Positions 31,053-35,713 of a stretch of 35,713 bases of DNA are shown here, one piece after another (position 1 is the first letter of the stretch; every line of letters begins with the position of its first letter). The stretch spans positions 1 through 35,713 of the forward strand of contig JBPCRW010000083.1 of assembly GCA_050996405.1 (NCBI GenBank). Reading direction: 5' to 3'. The position numbers and the translations under genes are program-made. The notes under the pieces were generated by a model. It worked only from the letters and a program-made list of their open reading frames with translations, was not told the origin of the DNA and did no database searches. Source of the stretch: JBPCRW01 sp050996405. GTDB taxonomy: Bacteria > Acidobacteriota > Blastocatellia > Pyrinomonadales > Pyrinomonadaceae.

Positions 31053-31139
31053 ACACGGATTGGATGGATTAGCACGGATTTTTATAAAAATGAAATCCGC
31101 GTTGAATCCATCGTATCCGCGAAAATCCGCGTCCTATTT
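31036..31139. repeat. Inverted repeat with CGGAT-rich interior
   Basis: AAATAGGACGCGGAT (31036-31050) is perfectly complementary to ATCCGCGTCCTATTT (31125-31139). Between them are several short copies of CACGGATT / AATCCGCG in both orientations, for example at 31064-31080 and 31094-31101. It overlaps the 3' end of the GDPD gene and lies 66 bases upstream of the cystathionine beta-synthase gene. It may act as a transcript end, but there is no T run. Confidence 0.75.
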
Positions 31140-31205
31140 TCACTTTTCCCGAACTCAAGTTAAAATCAAATTAACACACGCTTTTATTTATTTTTTGGAG
31201 AACGA

Positions 31206-32573
31206 ATGAAATTTTACGACAACGTTTTAAGTCTTATCGGCAACACGCCGCTGGTTAAAATCAATCATTTAACCGCGCAGCACGGAATCAAAGCGCAAAT
31301 TTTCGCTAAAATGGAAAACCTGAATCCGGGTTTTTCCGTCAAAGACCGCATCGGCATTTCGATGATTGAAGCCGCCGAAAAAGAAGGCAAATTAAAACCC
31401 GGCGGCACGATTATCGAAGCGACGAGCGGCAATACGGGAATCGGTCTCGCGCTGGCGGCGGCGGTCAAAGGCTACAAATGTATTTTCGTTTTAACCGACA
31501 AAGTTTCGATGGAAAAATCGCGTTACTTGAAATCTTTGGGGGCGGATGTCGTCGTCTGTCCGGCGGCGGCAAAACACGGAACGCCCGACCATTATGTCGA
31601 AACGGCGAAACGCATCGCCGGAGAAACGCCGAACTCGTTTTATCCAGACCAGTATAATCATCCGGCAAATCCGACGGCGCATTATCGCACGACGGGTCCA
31701 GAAATCTGGCGCGACACTGACGGGCGCATCACGCATTTTGTTTCCGGCATCGGCACGGGCGGCACAATTAGCGGAACAGGCAGATATTTAAAGGAGCAGA
31801 ATCCGAATATCAAAATCATCGGCGCAGACCCTTACGGCTCGATTTTTAAAACTTACAAAGAATCCGGTCGCGTGCCGGAAGCCACGCCGTATCTGGTCGA
31901 AGGCATCGGACAATCTTTGCCGGTCGGCAACGCCGATATGAAAACGATTGATGAAATTATCAACATCACCGACCGCGAATCGTTTGAACTGGCGCGGCAA
32001 CTCTCGCGCACCGAAGGAATTTTCTGCGGCGGTTCGACCGGAACGAATTTCGCCGCCGCGCTGAAAGTGGCGAAAAATCTGGACGAAAACGGTTTGATTG
32101 TGTTCATCGTCTGCGACACGGGCGAGCATTATTTAACCAAATTTCATTCGGACGAATGGATGAAGGAAAAACTTCTGCTCGAACCGCAGAAAATTACCGC
32201 CGGACTGCTTGCCGGAACAAAAGCGCAAACCGCGCCGCGCGAACTCGTCTTTGTTTCGCCGGATGAAACCGTCGGCGAAGCCATCGCCCGAATGAATGAA
32301 AACGGCGTGACGCAGATTCCCGTTTTGGATGAAAATATGTCGGTCGGCTCTCTGCGCGAAAGCCGCGTGCTGGCAAAACTTTTGACCGACGGCGAATTGA
32401 TAAACGCCAAAGTCAGCGAAGTGATGGACGAAAGTTTTCCGATCGTCGATGTCGATGCGAGCCTCGACGAAATCAAACCGAAACTGCTCGGCTCGCCCGC
32501 CGTTCTGATTGAGGAGTTTAAACGCATCACGGGAATTATCACTCGACTGGACGCGCTGGAATTGCCGAAATAG
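31206..32573 (+). CDS. Cystathionine beta-synthase with CBS domain pair
   Basis: The 455-residue product has a PLP-dependent fold-type II domain (1-320): LIGNTPLVKI, PGFSVKDR with Schiff-base Lys46, TSGNTG at 73-78 for substrate carboxylate/PLP contact, and the phosphate-binding loop GTGGTISGTGRYLK. The C-terminal CBS pair (about 340-455) is ELVFVSPDETVGEAIARMNENGVTQIPVLDE and SEVMDESFPIVDVDASLDEIKPKL. The fusion to a CBS pair is typical of cystathionine beta-synthase, which makes cystathionine from homocysteine and serine, rather than cysteine synthase. No heme-binding extension is present, as usual in bacteria. A GGAG ribosome site lies 4 bases before the ATG. A separate cystathionine gamma-lyase gene is not in the window. 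Confidence 0.92.
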   Translation: MKFYDNVLSLIGNTPLVKINHLTAQHGIKAQIFAKMENLNPGFSVKDRIGISMIEAAEKEGKLKPGGTIIEATSGNTGIGLALAAAVKGYKCIFVLTDKVSMEKSRYLKSLGADVVVCPAAAKHGTPDHYVETAKRIAGETPNSFYPDQYNHPANPTAHYRTTGPEIWRDTDGRITHFVSGIGTGGTISGTGRYLKEQNPNIKIIGADPYGSIFKTYKESGRVPEATPYLVEGIGQSLPVGNADMKTIDEIINITDRESFELARQLSRTEGIFCGGSTGTNFAAALKVAKNLDENGLIVFIVCDTGEHYLTKFHSDEWMKEKLLLEPQKITAGLLAGTKAQTAPRELVFVSPDETVGEAIARMNENGVTQIPVLDENMSVGSLRESRVLAKLLTDGELINAKVSEVMDESFPIVDVDASLDEIKPKLLGSPAVLIEEFKRITGIITRLDALELPK

Positions 32574-32578
32574 CAGAA

Positions 32579-32631
32579 AATGGAAAATATTTCGATTTTA
32601 ATTTTCGATTTTCGATTTTCCGTTTTCCATT
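32579..32631 (+). repeat. Heptamer tandem repeat with inverted ends
   Basis: ATTTTCG, ATTTTCG, ATTTTCC lie at 32601-32621, with related degenerate units just upstream. AATGGAAAA (32579-32587) is complementary to TTTTCCATT (32623-32631). It fills the 69-bp gap between the cystathionine beta-synthase and FHA genes. Confidence 0.7.
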
Positions 32632-32642
32632 GAAACGAATTT

Positions 32643-34190
32643 ATGCCGAAAGCGAAACTCATCGTCAATAACGAACGGGAAGTTACGATTGAAGACGGTA
32701 TTGTCGCCGTCGGGCGCGCTTCGGACAATACGATTCCGCTTGCCGAAGATTCAAATGTTTCGCGTTATCACATCGAAATTGAAACGCGCGGAAATGAATT
32801 CTGGCTCGTCGAACTCGGCAGCAGCAACGGCACGACCGTGGGCGGCGAAAAAATTTACGACGAGCGAAAACTCGAAGACGGCGATGTAATTTTGCTCGGC
32901 GGAACGAGCGAAATTATTTTTGAGATTGAAAAAGAAAAACCTGTCGAAACTTCGCCTAAAATCGCGCCGCAGGTTTCCGCATCAGTTCCGACTCCGGCAG
33001 TTTCCGCCGCCAGCGCGTCCGAATCGGAAATCGCCGCCGATACCGCAAAGGCTTCAAAGATGCCGCTGATGCTCGGAATAATGGGCGTTGTCTGCGGTCT
33101 GGCTGTGGTTGCGGTCGTCGTCGCGGTCGCGGTTTCGTTCAGCGGCGGCGGAAAATGCGCGGCGAAAGCCGTTATCACCAGCCCCGAAAACGGCGACACA
33201 ATCAAAAAGGAAACCGGCATCGAAGTTGAATCCGAAAACGACGACTGCGCCCAAAAAGCGATTTTTTTAATGGACGGCAAAGAATTTGCCAGCGCGTCGG
33301 AAAAGCCTTTTAAAACTTCGCTTGACCCGTCGCAGTTTCCAGACCTATCCGACGACGGAACGCATTCTTTAAAAATCGCACTCGAAGATGAGAAAGGCGA
33401 AAAAACCATTCAGCCCGGCGACGTTCAATTATATTTCGACACGCTTGCCGCGCCGACTCCGACACCCGAACCGTCGAGCGCGCCCGACGATAAATCGACT
33501 CCGAAAACGACCGCGACGGTAAGCGGGAAAACCCTTTCCGCAGTTGAAGTTCAGGGGATGATTCAAAATCTTTTGAAAGAATTCAAAGGTTTGCCCGCTT
33601 ATAAATTCGACCCGCAGTTTTTGCAGGAAGTGCAGAAAAAAACTTCTGATTATTCGGCGGACGGGTATTTCGCGCGCGCGCAAAATTACAACGAAGCGAT
33701 AAAGGTCGGTTATATCCAGGGCGCGGGGCTGGACGCGCCGCTCGGCTACATTTTGGCGATGAGCCGCACGCAGTTTAAAATTCCGAGCGCGGGCGGAACT
33801 GAAGAAGGATTGTGGCGAATGAATCCGCAAATGGTCGCGGCAAACGGCTACAACGGAACTTGCGAAGGCGAGAGTTTGAGCGACGCGAAACAAAACTGCG
33901 CGTCGAAATCGTCCGCGCTTTATATGAAGGCGTTGCTCATCAACGGTTTTGAAAATGATTTAATTTACTCGGTCGCCGCTTTTGGAATGTCAACGCAGGA
34001 CGCGGCGATTTGGAAAAGCACTCTGCCCGCGAGCCGCGCCGATTTCTGGAACGTGATAAAATCGCCGAAACAGCGCGATGAAGTCGTCAAATTTTTCGCC
34101 GCCGGACTCGTGGCGGAAAATCCGCAAAAGTTCGGTTTGAAAAAAGACGCGCCGATTTCAACTTTATACAGAAATTATCTGGTCAAGTGA
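32643..34190 (+). CDS. FHA-transmembrane protein with inactive-looking lytic transglycosylase-like domain
   Basis: The 515-residue product has an N-terminal FHA phosphothreonine-binding domain (about 1-95: VGRASDNTIPL, NVSRYHIEIE with Ser40/His43, GSSNGTTVGG) and a Pro/Ala/Ser linker. A membrane span is at 140-166. Then come a beta-sandwich-like region (176-266), a Thr/Pro-rich spacer, and a C-terminal domain (about 300-515) aligned by eye with the SLT-type domain of the next gene. Where the partner has LAMIESEH, this copy has LAMSRTQF, so Arg375 replaces the catalytic Glu; GLWRMNPQM replaces the substrate-side GIFQFT motif. It is therefore probably not an active transglycosylase, but may bind peptidoglycan. 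It sits immediately upstream of the partner (6 bases). Confidence 0.82.
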   Translation: MPKAKLIVNNEREVTIEDGIVAVGRASDNTIPLAEDSNVSRYHIEIETRGNEFWLVELGSSNGTTVGGEKIYDERKLEDGDVILLGGTSEIIFEIEKEKPVETSPKIAPQVSASVPTPAVSAASASESEIAADTAKASKMPLMLGIMGVVCGLAVVAVVVAVAVSFSGGGKCAAKAVITSPENGDTIKKETGIEVESENDDCAQKAIFLMDGKEFASASEKPFKTSLDPSQFPDLSDDGTHSLKIALEDEKGEKTIQPGDVQLYFDTLAAPTPTPEPSSAPDDKSTPKTTATVSGKTLSAVEVQGMIQNLLKEFKGLPAYKFDPQFLQEVQKKTSDYSADGYFARAQNYNEAIKVGYIQGAGLDAPLGYILAMSRTQFKIPSAGGTEEGLWRMNPQMVAANGYNGTCEGESLSDAKQNCASKSSALYMKALLINGFENDLIYSVAAFGMSTQDAAIWKSTLPASRADFWNVIKSPKQRDEVVKFFAAGLVAENPQKFGLKKDAPISTLYRNYLVK

Positions 34191-34196
34191 CGAATT

Positions 34197-35651
34197 ATGC
34201 TCGAAGTGACGCTGACATATCCAACGCCGGATGGCTCGGAAGAAATTCCGTTTGACGGCGGCAGCGTTTCGATGGGGCGCGGCAGCGATGCCGATTTGCG
34301 TTTTGACGACGACGGACTTTCCCGATTGCACGCCACAATTTATCGTGAAGGTGACAAAGTTTGGGTGCTGGACGAAGGCTCGACCAACGGCACGACCGTC
34401 AACGGAAATCCTGTTCCGCCGAACGGCGCGCCGCTTAAAAACGGCGATTCGATAAAAATCGGGCATTACACAAACGTCAGAATTTTTATCGCCGAGCGCA
34501 GGGAAATCCCCGCGCCGATTACTCAAAATCAAACCGCGAATCCCGTTTCGGTTTCTTCAAATTCGCCAAGCAATTTTCACATTCTGCCGATTGCTTTAAT
34601 AATCGGCGCGCTGCTGGTTATCGGCGTGTCGGCAATAATTATCGGCGTGAAAGTTTTGGGCAATAACGAGCAGGCAATCGTTCAAAATACGGATGATTCG
34701 CCGGAAGATTCGGACGACGCGAAAACTAAAAAAACTCCGTCTCCGAAGAAAATGGAAATATCAAATAAAACCGGGTCGTCACCAACTCCTGACACAAATA
34801 CATCAAATAAATTATCTCAATCAACGGATATTCCAGCTTCCGTTCCGCTTTCGACGGGCAAAAAATACCAGCAGATGAACGACGCGGAAAAAAATCAGTA
34901 TATTCAAATAAAAGCCGAAAAGGTCGCGCGAATTATCGGCAATCAAACGGGCGAACCGATTCCGCCCGACGCGGTAGCGAAAATCAGAGGTTTTTTGGAA
35001 GGTTACGCCAGTCGTCTGAACCGCGCTCCGGTTGACGACTGCACGGGTAAAGGCTGGCTCAAAAGCGATATGAATTCGGTTTTAAAACGCGCCAGCCGAA
35101 ACGCGCCGACCATTATTCCCGCTTTTAACGAGCAGGGAATGGACCCGCAAATCGGGCTGTATCTGGCGATGATTGAATCGGAACATTGCCAGTGCCTGCA
35201 AAGCGGCACGGGACCGCTCGGCATCTTCCAATTTACGTTCGCCACCGCGAAAACTTTTTTTCCTAATGATGGAGTTGGGGTTGTCAAAGATTCACATCCG
35301 TCCAATCCAGACGTTCGCTGCCAACTCGACGCAGCGGCGAAAGGCTCTGCTAAATATATGAAATTTTTGACGGGCTGGTTCGGCACAGGACCTTTGAGCG
35401 TTCCGCTCGCCATCGGCAGTGACAACAGCGGCGAAGGCGCGGGCGAGAAAAATCTGCGCGACGCGATGGCAGCGGGCGGCGGGCAGGAAAGAACTTTCTG
35501 GACGCTGATTGCCAACGCCGACAAATTGGGAAAACAATTTCAGGTAGAAAATTTCAAATATGTTCCGAAATTTTTCGCCGCCGCGATTATCGGCGAAAAC
35601 CCGCAGGACTTCGGCGTGAATCTACAGCCGCTTTCAACATATACGAAATGA
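34197..35651 (+). CDS. FHA-transmembrane-lytic transglycosylase (SLT-like) protein
   Basis: The 484-residue product has an FHA domain (about 1-100: MGRGSDADLRF, GLSRLHATIY, GSTNGTTVNG), a linker, a membrane span (128-152), a charged Ser/Thr/Lys/Pro spacer (160-225), and a C-terminal SLT-like domain (about 300-484). In that domain DPQIGLYLAMIESEH holds a candidate catalytic Glu327, followed by GTGPLGIFQFTFATAK, the counterpart of the GLMQxMPxTA motif, and KGSAKYMKFLTGWFG. It should cleave peptidoglycan in the periplasm, while the cytoplasmic FHA domain reads Thr phosphorylation. The C-terminus (KFFAAAIIGENPQDFGVNLQPLSTY) matches the paralogue's (KFFAAGLVAENPQKFGLKKDAPISTLY). Domain calls are good; the regulatory link is inference. 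Confidence 0.87.
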   Translation: MLEVTLTYPTPDGSEEIPFDGGSVSMGRGSDADLRFDDDGLSRLHATIYREGDKVWVLDEGSTNGTTVNGNPVPPNGAPLKNGDSIKIGHYTNVRIFIAERREIPAPITQNQTANPVSVSSNSPSNFHILPIALIIGALLVIGVSAIIIGVKVLGNNEQAIVQNTDDSPEDSDDAKTKKTPSPKKMEISNKTGSSPTPDTNTSNKLSQSTDIPASVPLSTGKKYQQMNDAEKNQYIQIKAEKVARIIGNQTGEPIPPDAVAKIRGFLEGYASRLNRAPVDDCTGKGWLKSDMNSVLKRASRNAPTIIPAFNEQGMDPQIGLYLAMIESEHCQCLQSGTGPLGIFQFTFATAKTFFPNDGVGVVKDSHPSNPDVRCQLDAAAKGSAKYMKFLTGWFGTGPLSVPLAIGSDNSGEGAGEKNLRDAMAAGGGQERTFWTLIANADKLGKQFQVENFKYVPKFFAAAIIGENPQDFGVNLQPLSTYTK

Positions 35652-35656
35652 AATTT

Positions 35657-35713
35657 AGTGGTGAGTGGTGAGTGGTGAGTGGTGAGTTTTTTCTCTTCCG
35701 CTCACCACTCACC
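35657..35713 (+). repeat. Heptamer tandem repeat with inverted copy at the window end
   Basis: Four perfect AGTGGTG units run from 35657 to 35684. CTCACCACTCACC at 35701-35713 is the inverse complement of the unit and continues past the window. It follows the FHA-transglycosylase gene by 5 bases. Confidence 0.8.

Noticed and set aside
31206..32573. Cysteine synthase (CysK/CysM)
   Set aside because: The C-terminal CBS domain pair and length of 455 residues fit cystathionine beta-synthase better.

Overview
The window looks like a chromosomal segment of an Acidobacteriota genome, most likely class Blastocatellia (Pyrinomonadaceae-like). The evidence is an Oar-type TonB-dependent receptor with an N-terminal carboxypeptidase-regulatory-like domain, a stand-alone ECF sigma factor paired with a Ser/Thr kinase-TPR protein, many CxxC zinc-ribbon/membrane proteins, and a NAD-type isocitrate dehydrogenase. 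The taxonomic call is inference from gene content. No tRNA, rRNA, CRISPR array, prophage or intact transposase was seen, and no gene-free stretch exceeds 300 bases.

Region 1 (1-9.1 kb) is mostly ordinary: a DUF72 protein cut by the window edge (minus), the Oar-like receptor with a strong terminator, an orphan NtrC-type sigma-54 activator, mnmA, a 62-residue Lys-rich protein overlapping a 5-formyltetrahydrofolate cyclo-ligase, and mscL (minus).

Region 2 (9.4-21.6 kb) is the accessory-looking part. Apart from one small plus-strand membrane protein, about 17 genes run on the minus strand. Nearly all encode small envelope proteins: lipoproteins, secreted proteins, polytopic membrane proteins, a YidD-like protein, and a family with a cytoplasmic CxxC zinc ribbon, a Pro/Gln/Asn-rich linker, one membrane span and an extracytoplasmic domain. 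Most starts follow the same AAAGGAG leader. Two 312-residue secreted paralogues in this region each have a long hairpin just past the stop codon. Two copies of a ~100-bp inverted-terminal-repeat element lie between genes here and two more lie just outside.

Region 3 (21.8-25 kb) is divergent from region 2: an ECF sigma factor followed by a membrane Ser/Thr kinase with TPR-like repeats, with no anti-sigma gene. It is plausible, but unproven, that this pair controls the divergent envelope cluster.

Region 4 (25.1-35.7 kb) holds an Nfu-type Fe-S protein, convergent NAD-isocitrate dehydrogenase, a ThiO-like glycine oxidase, a TlpA-like thioredoxin with an N-terminal helical domain, a methyltransferase, a glycerophosphodiester phosphodiesterase, cystathionine beta-synthase, and a tandem pair of FHA-transmembrane-lytic-transglycosylase proteins. 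The first of that pair appears to have lost the catalytic glutamate. Many intergenic gaps here contain short tandem repeats, mostly heptamers of different sequence, with an inverted copy nearby.

Best candidates for something undescribed are the FHA-TM-SLT active/inactive pair (possibly driven by Ser/Thr kinases), the zinc-ribbon/TM envelope family with its divergent sigma-kinase pair, and the hairpins that accompany the duplicated 312-residue proteins.
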